Shown: positions 55,735-63,690 of the stretch, in pieces
How positions within the stretch are numbered: the first letter of the stretch is position 1
Layout: each line of letters opens with the position of its first letter
Source: Pseudothioclava nitratireducens
Lineage (GTDB): Bacteria > Pseudomonadota > Alphaproteobacteria > Rhodobacterales > Rhodobacteraceae
Direction: 5' to 3'
Length of the DNA: 64,000 nt
Assembly (NCBI RefSeq): GCF_029210495.1
Contig: NZ_JARGDK010000005.1
Span: forward strand, 124,001-188,000
Translations under genes and position numbers: made by a program
The notes under the pieces: generated by a model
Database searches by the model: none
Told to the model about the DNA's origin: nothing
Seen by the model: only the letters and a program-made list of their open reading frames with translations

Positions 55735-56766
55735 GTGTCCAGACCCCCGATCGAAACTCGCCGCCCGTTGACGCTTCGTGACGTATCCGAAGCTTCGGGC
55801 GTTTCCGAAATGACGGTCAGCCGGGTGCTGCGCAATCGCGGCGATGTCTCAGAGGCGACGCGCGAGAAGGTGCTCGAGGCGGCGAAGTCGCTCGGCTACG
55901 TGCCCAACAAGATCGCGGGCGCGCTGGCCTCGCAGCGGGTGAACCTTGTTGGCGTCATCATCCCGTCTCTCTCGAACCTCGTTTTTCCCGAGGTGCTGTC
56001 GGGGATTTCGGCAGAGCTGGAGGACACTGGCCTTCAACCCGTTGTGGGCGTGACGAACTACTCGCCCGAGAAGGAAGAGGCGGTTCTATACGAAATGCTG
56101 TCCTGGCGCCCCTCTGGGGTGATTATCGCCGGGCTCGAACACACGGAGGCAGCGCGGGCGATGCTTGAGAATGCGGGCGTTCCGATTGTCGAGATCATGG
56201 ATGTCGACGGTCAAGGCGTCGACTCTGTCGTGGGCATCTCGCATCGCCGCGCGGGACTGCACATGGCCGAGGCGATCATCGCGGCGGGCTATCGCCGGAT
56301 CGGCTTCCTCGGCACCAAGATGCCCGAGGACCACCGTGCCCGGAAACGCTACGACGGCTTCAAGGAGGGGCTTGCGGAGGCCGGGATCACACTGGCCGAC
56401 GAGGAGTTCTATCAGGGTGGCTCTGCGCTGGCGAAGGGCCGCGAGATGACCGAAACGATCCTGAGGCGGACGCCGGACCTCGACTTCCTCTACTACTCGA
56501 ACGACATGATCGGCGCCGGTGGCCTCTTGTGGTGCCTCGACAACGGGATCGACGTGCCGGGACGGATCGGGCTGGCCGGCTTCAATGGCGTTGACTTGCT
56601 CGAAGGTCTGTCGGTGCGCCTTGCCACGATGGATGCCTGTCGGCGCGAAATCGGACGCAAAGCCGCCGAGATCATTGCCGGGCGCCCCCATCAGGGGCTG
56701 ATTGGCGGCGAGGTCATCGAGCTGGAACCGGTGCTGGAGCTTGGCGATACGATCCGCAAGGGCTAA
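55735..56766 (+). CDS. LacI-family transcriptional regulator
   Basis: A 343-residue regulator. The N-terminal helix-turn-helix and hinge (about residues 13-60) read LTLRDVSEASGVSEMTVSRV. The rest is a periplasmic-binding-protein-like sugar domain resembling GntR-type gluconate regulators. The start is GTG at 55735 with AAAGG 9 bases upstream. The ligand is unknown. Strong palindromes upstream suggest autoregulation. No sugar catabolic genes lie next to it, so targets may be elsewhere. Confidence 0.93.
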   Translation: MSRPPIETRRPLTLRDVSEASGVSEMTVSRVLRNRGDVSEATREKVLEAAKSLGYVPNKIAGALASQRVNLVGVIIPSLSNLVFPEVLSGISAELEDTGLQPVVGVTNYSPEKEEAVLYEMLSWRPSGVIIAGLEHTEAARAMLENAGVPIVEIMDVDGQGVDSVVGISHRRAGLHMAEAIIAAGYRRIGFLGTKMPEDHRARKRYDGFKEGLAEAGITLADEEFYQGGSALAKGREMTETILRRTPDLDFLYYSNDMIGAGGLLWCLDNGIDVPGRIGLAGFNGVDLLEGLSVRLATMDACRREIGRKAAEIIAGRPHQGLIGGEVIELEPVLELGDTIRKG

Positions 56767-56772
56767 GCGCGC

Positions 56773-57594
56773 TCAGCGCTTGGCGCCCCAACTCACCGAG
56801 GCGTATTGGCGGGTGTAAAACTCGCCCATGAGGCCGATCATCATCAGTGCAAGCCCGACATAGAGCGGATACTGCCACGACGAAAAATGCGGGTTATAGT
56901 TGATGAAGGTGAAGCCGCGCGCCTGATCGATGGTGTGAAAGAGCGGGTTCCAGTCAAACAGCACGAGCATCTTGTGGGGCAACGTATTGGCGACGAACAT
57001 CTTACCCGAGGCGATCATGTTGGCGCGGCTGTAAACCTGCTGGATGACGCCGACAACATCGGGCGCCCAGGGCTTCGCGGCGAGGCACACCATGCCGATT
57101 GCCGCCCCCGTGAACCATGACAACAGGATCATCGCCAACGCGCCGATCCAGTCGTAAATCTCGATATGCGTAAAGGCGACGTGGTAGATGGTCAGCACCA
57201 CGATCACCGAGAGCAACTGGATGTAAAGTGAGCCAAGCGCCGCCGCCGTGATCGAGACCGCCGTCGTCATCGGCGCGTGTTTCATCATCGCAGAGGTCGA
57301 GCTTTCCGAACCGAACACCGCGCCCAGCGCCTTGGTGTGGGTCATGAACAGGAAAATTCCGCTCATCACATAGAGCAGGAAGTCCCCCCGCAACGCGCTG
57401 CCACGCAGGCCGAGAACGCCGAACATGATGTAGAAGGTCAGCACCAGAAGCATGGTCTGGAACATGTTCATGATCAGGCCGAACAGCGCGTTCCCGTGCG
57501 ACTTTCGGATCGAGCGCACCGTCGCATGATAGATCAACTCCAGCAGGCTGAAGGTCGATCCGATCGTGCTGTTGCTGCGCTCTGCTCTGAACAT
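56773..57594 (-). CDS. Polysaccharide ABC-2 export permease, KpsM-like
   Basis: A 273-residue inner-membrane protein with about six hydrophobic segments. The sequence fits the ABC-2 family permeases that export capsule or O-antigen chains (YIMFGVLGLRGSALRGDFLLYV; late SSWQYPLYVGLALMMIG). The ATPase partner (KpsT-like) is not in the window, and the KpsE/KpsD components are also absent. The start at 57594 is used. It is divergent from cysQ-kdsB (CMP-Kdo synthesis), which fits a Kdo-linked capsule, but this link is an inference. Confidence 0.85.
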   Translation of the reverse strand: MFRAERSNSTIGSTFSLLELIYHATVRSIRKSHGNALFGLIMNMFQTMLLVLTFYIMFGVLGLRGSALRGDFLLYVMSGIFLFMTHTKALGAVFGSESSTSAMMKHAPMTTAVSITAAALGSLYIQLLSVIVVLTIYHVAFTHIEIYDWIGALAMILLSWFTGAAIGMVCLAAKPWAPDVVGVIQQVYSRANMIASGKMFVANTLPHKMLVLFDWNPLFHTIDQARGFTFINYNPHFSSWQYPLYVGLALMMIGLMGEFYTRQYASVSWGAKR

Positions 57595-57723
57595 GGTCCT
57601 GCCAAACCGGGCTTACACAGAAATTACCGGGTGAATCTTGCCGTTCCCTTGATGGCGCATCATAAGTGGAGACTGGTTTCATAGCAATTGCGCCTGTCTG
57701 TGCGGCGCAGATCGGAGAGAGTG

Positions 57724-58521
57724 ATGGATTTCGAACGCCTCGAACGCGTCATGCGCAAGCTGGCCCTCGAAGCTGGCGACAAGATCATGGAGATCTACAA
57801 TTCGCCGGATTTCGAAGTGAAATCCAAGTCCGACAATTCGCCGGTGACCGAAGCCGATGAAGCCGCTGACGCGCTTATCTCGGCAGGGCTGCGCGCGGAA
57901 TTCCCCGATGTCGCCCTCGTCACCGAAGAGCAAGCCGCAAGCCACGGGCAAGCTGTTTCCACCTTCCTGATTGTCGATCCGCTGGATGGCACCAAGGAAT
58001 TCGTTCAGCGCCGGGGCGATTTCACGGTGAATATCGCCTATGTTGAAAACGGCGTTCCGCTGCGTGGGATCGTCTATGCGCCGGCCAAGGGGCGCCTGTT
58101 CTACACCACTGCCGATAGCCGTTCGGTCGAGGAACAAGGGGCTGATTTCCACAAGGACGCCGCGGGCGAGCAAAAACCGATCTCGGTTTCGGTGCCGGAC
58201 AATCGCGGGTTGATGGTTGTCGCGTCGAAATCGCACCGCGATCAGGCGACCGATGACTATATCGGCCAATATGCCGTGAGCGACATGACCTCGGCGGGCT
58301 CATCCCTGAAGTTCTGCCTCGTTGCAACGGGAGAGGCGGATCTTTATCCGCGGCTTGGGCGCACGATGGAGTGGGACACGGCCGCAGGCGATGCGGTGCT
58401 GCGTGGTGCGGGAGGTGAGGTCGTGCGCTTTGATGACCACACCACCTTCACCTATGGCAAGCCCGGCTTCGAGAACCCCTTCTTCATCGCCTATGCGCCC
58501 GGCGTGCTTCTGGTGAAATGA
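57724..58521 (+). CDS. cysQ: 3'(2'),5'-bisphosphate nucleotidase CysQ
   Basis: A 265-residue member of the inositol-monophosphatase-like family. Metal and phosphate-binding motifs are DNSPVTEADEAADALI, VDPLDGTKEF and the late EWDTAAGDAVLRGAGGEV. It hydrolyses PAP, the sulfotransferase by-product, to AMP. GGAGAG precedes the ATG at 57724. It overlaps kdsB by ATGA. Co-location with surface polysaccharide genes may point to sulfation chemistry, but cysQ is also a housekeeping gene. Confidence 0.93.
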   Translation: MDFERLERVMRKLALEAGDKIMEIYNSPDFEVKSKSDNSPVTEADEAADALISAGLRAEFPDVALVTEEQAASHGQAVSTFLIVDPLDGTKEFVQRRGDFTVNIAYVENGVPLRGIVYAPAKGRLFYTTADSRSVEEQGADFHKDAAGEQKPISVSVPDNRGLMVVASKSHRDQATDDYIGQYAVSDMTSAGSSLKFCLVATGEADLYPRLGRTMEWDTAAGDAVLRGAGGEVVRFDDHTTFTYGKPGFENPFFIAYAPGVLLVK

Positions 58522-59321
58522 TGTCGGTTCTGATCGTCATCCCCGCGCGCTACGGCTCTACCCGTTACGAAGGCAAACCGTTGGTGCCGCTGACCGGCGC
58601 GACCGGCATCAAGAAAACCCTGATCGAGCGCAGCTGGGACGCGGCGATGACGGTGAACTGTGCGAGCCGCGTTGTGGTTGCGACCGATGACGACCGCATC
58701 CGGCTTGAAGCTGAGCGTTTTGGCGCCGAAGTCGTTATGACCTCTGACGCCTGCAAGAACGGTACCGAGCGCTGCGCGGAAGCGGTCGCCAATCTGGGCG
58801 AGAGTTTCGAAATCGTGGTGAACCTGCAAGGCGATGCGCCGCTCACGCCCGCATGGTTCATTGAGGATCTCGTCGAAGGTCTGCGCCAGAACCCTTGGGC
58901 GGAACTGGCCACGCCGGTGTTGCGCTGCGAGGGCGAAATGCTCGCAAGCCTGCGCGAGGATCGGCATCACGGGCGCGTCGGCGGCACAACGGCTGTTTTC
59001 GGTGCAGGTAACCGGGGGCTCTATTTCTCGAAAGAGGTTATCCCCTATACCGGGCAGAGCTACCTCCCGCATGAACCGACACCGGTCTTTCACCATGTGG
59101 GCGTCTATGCCTACCGGCCCGACACACTGGCCGATTATGCGACATGGCCGGTGGGGCCGCTCGAAACGCTTGAAGGCCTCGAACAGCTTCGCTTCCTCGA
59201 AAATGGCCGCGCAGTGCTGTGCACCGAGGTCGAGGCGCGCGGGCGTCAGTTCTGGGAACTGAACAACCCCTCCGACGTGGCCCGGATCGAGGCGATGATG
59301 GCCGAGATGGCGCTCCCCTGA
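58518..59321 (+). CDS. kdsB: 3-deoxy-manno-octulosonate cytidylyltransferase
   Basis: A 267-residue nucleotidyltransferase that makes CMP-Kdo from CTP and Kdo. Motifs include LIVIPARYGSTRYEGKPLV at the start, VVATDDDRI, and CKNGTERCAEAVANL. CMP-Kdo feeds lipid A core and Kdo-linked capsule. The start at 58518 overlaps cysQ; the adjacent ATG at 58521 is equally possible. The 212 bp after it hold the GANTC dyad and the galU promoter. Confidence 0.92.
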   Translation: MMSVLIVIPARYGSTRYEGKPLVPLTGATGIKKTLIERSWDAAMTVNCASRVVVATDDDRIRLEAERFGAEVVMTSDACKNGTERCAEAVANLGESFEIVVNLQGDAPLTPAWFIEDLVEGLRQNPWAELATPVLRCEGEMLASLREDRHHGRVGGTTAVFGAGNRGLYFSKEVIPYTGQSYLPHEPTPVFHHVGVYAYRPDTLADYATWPVGPLETLEGLEQLRFLENGRAVLCTEVEARGRQFWELNNPSDVARIEAMMAEMALP

Positions 59322-59339
59322 CGAAAATTCCCCGTTCGG

Positions 59340-59380
59340 GAGTCATGGAATCGTTATAGATTCACGTAAAAATGTGACTC
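59340..59380. promoter_or_regulatory. Four GANTC sites as nested inverted repeats upstream of galU
   Basis: GAGTC (59340-59344), GAATC (59348-59352), GATTC (59359-59363), GACTC (59376-59380). GAATC/GATTC form the inner dyad around GTTATA; GAGTCA/TGACTC form the outer dyad. It lies 19 bp after the kdsB stop and about 65 bp before the galU -10. Each site is a CcrM target. Confidence 0.7.
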
Positions 59381-59445
59381 GATGCCCCAATCCTTGGGCA
59401 ATCGGGCCGCATTCGTGGGAAACCGCCGATTGCTGCGTGGCGCGG

Positions 59446-59454
59446 TGGTATACT
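59446..59454 (+). promoter_or_regulatory. Predicted extended -10 promoter of galU
   Basis: TGGTATACT: a TATACT -10 (59449-59454) with the TGN extension just upstream. No good -35 is present at 16-18 bp, consistent with an extended -10 or an activator-dependent promoter. The transcript would have a leader of about 75 bases. Confidence 0.45.
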
Positions 59455-59533
59455 CCTTGAGGATATATGCCCGCGCAGCTTACAATGACGGCAATGCACA
59501 ATATCTGTGCGCCTCTAACGAGATAGGTGATGA

Positions 59534-60427
59534 ATGAAACGCAAGGTCACCAAGGCAATCTTCCCGGTCGCTGGCCTCGGAACCCGGTTCCTTCCTGCAA
59601 CCAAGTCGATTCCCAAGGAAATCCTGACGCTGGTCGACCGCCCGCTGATCCAATATGCGATCGACGAGGCCCGCGCCGCCGGTATCAAGGAGTTCATCTT
59701 CGTCACCTCGCGCGGGAAATCCGCGCTTGAGGATTATTTCGACGACGCCCCCGAGCTGGAGCGTGCGCTGCGCAAGAAGAACAAGACCGACCTTCTCGAC
59801 ACCCTGCAAACGACCAACATGGATTCGGGCGCCATTGCCTATGTCCGTCAGAACCGCGCCCTCGGTCTGGGCCATGCGGTTTGGTGTGCGCGCAAGCTTG
59901 TTGCGAACGAACCGTTCGCCGTGATTCTGACCGATGACGTGATCGCTGCCGAGAAGCCCTGCCTCGAACAGATGATGGAAGCCTATGCGGAGACCGGCGG
60001 CAACGTGGTCGCGGCGATGGAAGTGCCGCATGAGAAGACCTCGTCCTATGGCGTGCTCGATGTCTCGGAGGACATGGGCTCCATGGTCAAGGTGAAGGGA
60101 ATGGTCGAAAAACCCAAGGCCGAGGACGCCCCTTCGAATCTCGCAGTGATCGGGCGCTATATCCTGACGCCGAACATCATGCGCAACCTGAACAAGATGA
60201 AGCAGGGCGCTGGCGGAGAGATCCAGCTGACCGACGCCATTGCCGAGGAAATCAGCGCCGGCAACCCGGTTTATGGCTACCGCTTCCGCGGGCAGCGCTA
60301 TGACTGCGGCTCGAAAGCGGGCTTCCTGCAGGCGACGGTGGCCTTTGGCCTTGCGCGCGAGGATCTGCGCGATGAGTTCTCGGAGTATCTGGGCGACCTG
60401 ATGGCAATGCGCACGGCGGCCGAATAA
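59534..60427 (+). CDS. galU: UTP-glucose-1-phosphate uridylyltransferase
   Basis: A 297-residue enzyme that makes UDP-glucose, precursor of exopolysaccharide, trehalose and glycolipids. The nucleotide-binding motif is AGLGTRFLPATKSIPKEI, with DEARAAGIKEFIFVTSRGK and KPKAEDAPSN further on. GATAGGTG precedes the ATG at 59534. galE follows by 19 bp. Supply of UDP-glucose also links to otsA. A GANTC cluster lies in the upstream region. Confidence 0.97.
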   Translation: MKRKVTKAIFPVAGLGTRFLPATKSIPKEILTLVDRPLIQYAIDEARAAGIKEFIFVTSRGKSALEDYFDDAPELERALRKKNKTDLLDTLQTTNMDSGAIAYVRQNRALGLGHAVWCARKLVANEPFAVILTDDVIAAEKPCLEQMMEAYAETGGNVVAAMEVPHEKTSSYGVLDVSEDMGSMVKVKGMVEKPKAEDAPSNLAVIGRYILTPNIMRNLNKMKQGAGGEIQLTDAIAEEISAGNPVYGYRFRGQRYDCGSKAGFLQATVAFGLAREDLRDEFSEYLGDLMAMRTAAE

Positions 60428-60446
60428 GGCCGGGACGCGCGCTGAC

Positions 60447-61433
60447 ATGGCAAAACACGTCCTGGTAACAGGTGGAGCCGGGTATATTGGCTCGCATGCC
60501 TGCAAGGCTTTGCAGGCGGCGGGCTATGTGCCCGTCACCTATGACAGCTTTGTCACCGGCTGGCGCGAAGCCGTAAAATTCGGCCCGCTCGAAGAGGGCG
60601 AATTGTCCGACCGCGCACGTCTCGACGAGGTGTTCGCGAAATGGCAGCCCGTCGCGGTCATGCATTTCGCCGCGCTGAGCCTTGTCGGCGAGTCGATGCA
60701 GAACCCAGGCAAATACTGGCGCGAGAACGTGCTCGCCTCGCTGACACTGATCGAGGCGGCTTGCGCGGCGGGCTGTCTCGACTTCGTGTTCTCGTCGACC
60801 TGCGCGACCTATGGCGATCAGGATGGCGTGGTTCTGGATGAAGCCACGCGCCAGATGCCGATCAACGCATATGGCGGCTCCAAACGTGCCATCGAGGATA
60901 TGCTGCGCGATTTCGGGGCGAGTCACGGGCTGCGCTCTGTGATCTTCCGCTACTTCAATGTGGCGGGCGCCGACCCGGAGGCCGAGGTCGGTGAGCAGCA
61001 CGTTCCAGAGACCCATCTGATCCCGCTGATGCTGGATGCGATTGCGGGAAAGCGGTCGGCGCTGACTGTGTTCGGCTCCGACTATCCGACGCCCGATGGC
61101 ACCTGCATCCGCGACTATGTGCATGTCTCGGACCTCGTCGACGCGCATGTGCTCGGTCTGAAGTGGCTCGAAGCGGGCAAGGACTCATCAGTGTTTTGTC
61201 TTGGCTCGGGTAACGGCTTCTCGGTCCGCGAGGTGATTGCCCGATCGCGCGACGTGACCAATCAAGAGGTTCCGATCATCGAAGGGGCGCGCCGACCCGG
61301 CGACGCCGCGAAGCTGGTGTCCGGCTCTCATCGCGCGGTGACTGAGCTTGGCTGGCAGCCGAAACGCTCTGATCTCAGGACGATGATTACCGACGCATGG
61401 CGCTGGCATCAAACGCCTGACTATGAAAGATAG
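60447..61433 (+). CDS. galE: UDP-glucose 4-epimerase
   Basis: A 328-residue short-chain dehydrogenase that interconverts UDP-glucose and UDP-galactose. The NAD motif is VTGGAGYIGSHACKAL, and the catalytic YxxxK is in INAYGGSKRAIED. Further markers are SSTCATYGDQDGV and GTCIRDYVHVSDL. It is 19 bp after galU and 18 bp before a glycosyltransferase, so the run can supply UDP-Gal and UDP-Glc to the enzymes downstream. Confidence 0.97.
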   Translation: MAKHVLVTGGAGYIGSHACKALQAAGYVPVTYDSFVTGWREAVKFGPLEEGELSDRARLDEVFAKWQPVAVMHFAALSLVGESMQNPGKYWRENVLASLTLIEAACAAGCLDFVFSSTCATYGDQDGVVLDEATRQMPINAYGGSKRAIEDMLRDFGASHGLRSVIFRYFNVAGADPEAEVGEQHVPETHLIPLMLDAIAGKRSALTVFGSDYPTPDGTCIRDYVHVSDLVDAHVLGLKWLEAGKDSSVFCLGSGNGFSVREVIARSRDVTNQEVPIIEGARRPGDAAKLVSGSHRAVTELGWQPKRSDLRTMITDAWRWHQTPDYER

Positions 61434-61451
61434 CCCCGAGAGGGGTTTGCA

Positions 61452-62471
61452 ATGCCGCATCGGTCGGAGCTTTGGACGGCGATCAGGCTACGCGTGAAGC
61501 GGCGCTATCTGCTTGCGCGGGCGATCCGGCGGCGGCGGCACCTGACCCGGCTCGCGGACAACACCAAGACGATCCGGCCCGACGACATCCTGCTGTTCTG
61601 CACGATCCGCAACGAGTTTCCGCGGCTGGCCCATTTTCTGGCCCATTATCGGCGGCTTGGGGTGCGACATTTCCTGATCGTGGACAATGGCAGCACCGAT
61701 GGCGGGGTCGATTTTCTGCGCGCGCAGCCCGATGTTTCCCTCTGGCAAACCGCCCGAAGCTATCGCGGGTCGCGCTTTGGGATGGACTGGCTGAACTGGC
61801 TTCTGATGCGCTACGGCAGCGGGCATTGGTGCGTGACCGTCGATGCAGATGAGTTGCTGATCTATCCCGACCACGAAAGCCGCCCCCTTCCGGACCTGAC
61901 CCGCTGGCTCGACACGCGAGGCGTGCCGATGATGGCGGCGATGATGCTGGATATGTACCCGCAGGGGCGGCTCTCCGAGGCCGAATGCCCCCCCGGCAAT
62001 GATCCCATCGCGGCTCTCGGCTGGTTCGATCCGGACGGCTACACGTGGGAATGGCAACCCCGCTTTCGTAACATTTCGATCCGGGGAGGGCCGCGCAAAC
62101 GGACGTTCTTTGCAGACCGGCCCGAGGATGCGCCGCATCTGCATAAGACCCCGTTGATCCGCTGGCACTGGCGCTACGCCTATGTCAGCTCAACCCATAT
62201 CGCGCTGCCGCGGCGGCTGAACGCGGGCTTCGATTCCCGGACCGAAATGCCGACCGGCGTTCTGTTGCATACGAAATTTCTCGATCAGGTCATCGACAAA
62301 TCGCGCGAAGAAAAGCAACGGCGCGAGCATTTCACCCATGCCGAACGTTACGACGGTTATTATGATCGGATCATCGCGGACCCGGTGCTGTGGTCGCCGA
62401 GTTCTGCACCCTTCGTGGATGCCGCATCCGTCGAGCGCCACGGGCTCATGCAACGCGGGGCGTGGCGTTAA
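61452..62471 (+). CDS. Glycosyltransferase family 2-type protein A
   Basis: A 339-residue GT-A type protein of the Glyco_tranf_2_4 group. It has ILLFCTIRNEFPRLAHFLAH, GVRHFLIVDNGSTDGG, a DxD-like VTVDADELLIYP, and AAMMLDMYPQG. The N-terminus is basic (RLRVKRRYLLARAIRRRRH) with no membrane segment. It probably adds a sugar to a surface polysaccharide; donor and acceptor are unknown. AGAGGGG precedes the ATG. It is a paralogue of the gene at 62680-63690. Confidence 0.88.
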   Translation: MPHRSELWTAIRLRVKRRYLLARAIRRRRHLTRLADNTKTIRPDDILLFCTIRNEFPRLAHFLAHYRRLGVRHFLIVDNGSTDGGVDFLRAQPDVSLWQTARSYRGSRFGMDWLNWLLMRYGSGHWCVTVDADELLIYPDHESRPLPDLTRWLDTRGVPMMAAMMLDMYPQGRLSEAECPPGNDPIAALGWFDPDGYTWEWQPRFRNISIRGGPRKRTFFADRPEDAPHLHKTPLIRWHWRYAYVSSTHIALPRRLNAGFDSRTEMPTGVLLHTKFLDQVIDKSREEKQRREHFTHAERYDGYYDRIIADPVLWSPSSAPFVDAASVERHGLMQRGAWR

Positions 62472-62507
62472 CCGATACCGTTTCGGCTATCGCAACAAAA
62501 CCCATGG

Positions 62508-62548
62508 GACATTTTCTCAAACCTATTGTATAGAAATGAGAAAATGTC
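62508..62548. promoter_or_regulatory. Perfect 12-bp inverted repeat between the paralogous glycosyltransferases
   Basis: GACATTTTCTCA (62508-62519) and TGAGAAAATGTC (62537-62548) flank a 17-base spacer containing TATTGTATAGAAA. The area is AT-rich in a GC-rich genome. No T-run follows, so it does not look like a simple terminator. Confidence 0.65.
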
Positions 62549-62679
62549 GCTCGCGAGGCGGTATCTTCAGGCGCAGGGTCGAAAGAGACGTTTCCTCACC
62601 GGGAACAGTTAACCTCGTTTCAACACCGGTCGCCTAGATATTTCCCAGCAAGTGCAGAGGAATTGTCGGAACCGGTCCT

Positions 62680-63690
62680 GTGAAGATACGGAAACTGCTA
62701 CGCCTGAGGATGGAGCGCCGTCGGCGCCAGATTCGCGCCTTTCGCAAACGGCGCGAGCTGATGGTGGTGGCCGATCGCACCGACAAGATTCGCGGCGGCG
62801 ATGTTCTGGCCTTCGTGACGCTTCGGAACGAACGCGTGCGCCTGCCGTATTTCCTGCGCTACTACCGCGACATGGGGATCAAGCATTTCCTGATCGTTGA
62901 TAACGGCTCTGATGACGGGTCGGACGACTATCTCGCAAGCCAGCCTGATGTGTCGCTATGGTGGACCGGGGCGAGCTACAAGCGTTCGGGCTTCGGGATC
63001 GACTGGATGAACTGGCTGCTGCGCAAATACGGCACCGGGCACTGGACGCTGACCGTCGATCCGGATGAGTTTTTTGTCTACCCGTTCTGCGACACGCGCC
63101 CGATCAACGCGCTGACAGATTGGCTCGACACCTATGAGATCCGCTCTTTCCCGGCGATGCTGCTCGATATGTATCCGAAGGGCCCGGTGGATCAGACCCC
63201 CTATGTCGAGGGGACGAACCCGTTTGAGACGGCCTGCTGGTTCGACAGCGGGAACTACATGATCTCCAAGAATTCGCGGCTTCAGAACCTGTGGATTCAA
63301 GGCGGCCCGCGCGCACGCGTGTTCTTTGCCGACCGACCCGAGGAGGCCCCCTCGCTCAACAAGATACCGCTCGTGCGATGGGAACGCGGGCACACGTTCG
63401 TCTCTTCCACGCATATGCTTTTGCCGCGCGGACTGAACGCGGTATATGATGAATGGGGCGGCGAGAAAGCGTCGGGCTGTCTGTTGCATGCAAAGTTCCT
63501 CTCGACCCTTCCGCAGAAGGTCGCCGAAGAGCTGGAGCGCAGAGAGCACTTCGCAAACTCGCGCGAATACAAGGCCTATGCCGAGGCGATGTCGGAGCAG
63601 CCGGACCTTTGGTGCAAATGGTCCGAGAAATATATCAACTGGCGTCAGCTCGAAATTCTGGGCCTGATGTCGAAGGGGAACTGGGCGTGA
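62680..63690 (+). CDS. Glycosyltransferase family 2-type protein B
   Basis: A 336-residue paralogue of the preceding glycosyltransferase, with matching blocks: VLAFVTLRNERVRLPYFLRY, GIKHFLIVDNGSDDGS, QPDVSLWWTGASY, LTVDPDEFFVYP, AMLLDMYPKG. It begins with a strongly basic stretch (RKLLRLRMERRRRQIRAFRK). The start is GTG at 62680 without a close ribosome site. The 208-bp gap before it contains the perfect inverted repeat. It overlaps the next gene by GTGA. Confidence 0.88.
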   Translation: MKIRKLLRLRMERRRRQIRAFRKRRELMVVADRTDKIRGGDVLAFVTLRNERVRLPYFLRYYRDMGIKHFLIVDNGSDDGSDDYLASQPDVSLWWTGASYKRSGFGIDWMNWLLRKYGTGHWTLTVDPDEFFVYPFCDTRPINALTDWLDTYEIRSFPAMLLDMYPKGPVDQTPYVEGTNPFETACWFDSGNYMISKNSRLQNLWIQGGPRARVFFADRPEEAPSLNKIPLVRWERGHTFVSSTHMLLPRGLNAVYDEWGGEKASGCLLHAKFLSTLPQKVAEELERREHFANSREYKAYAEAMSEQPDLWCKWSEKYINWRQLEILGLMSKGNWA

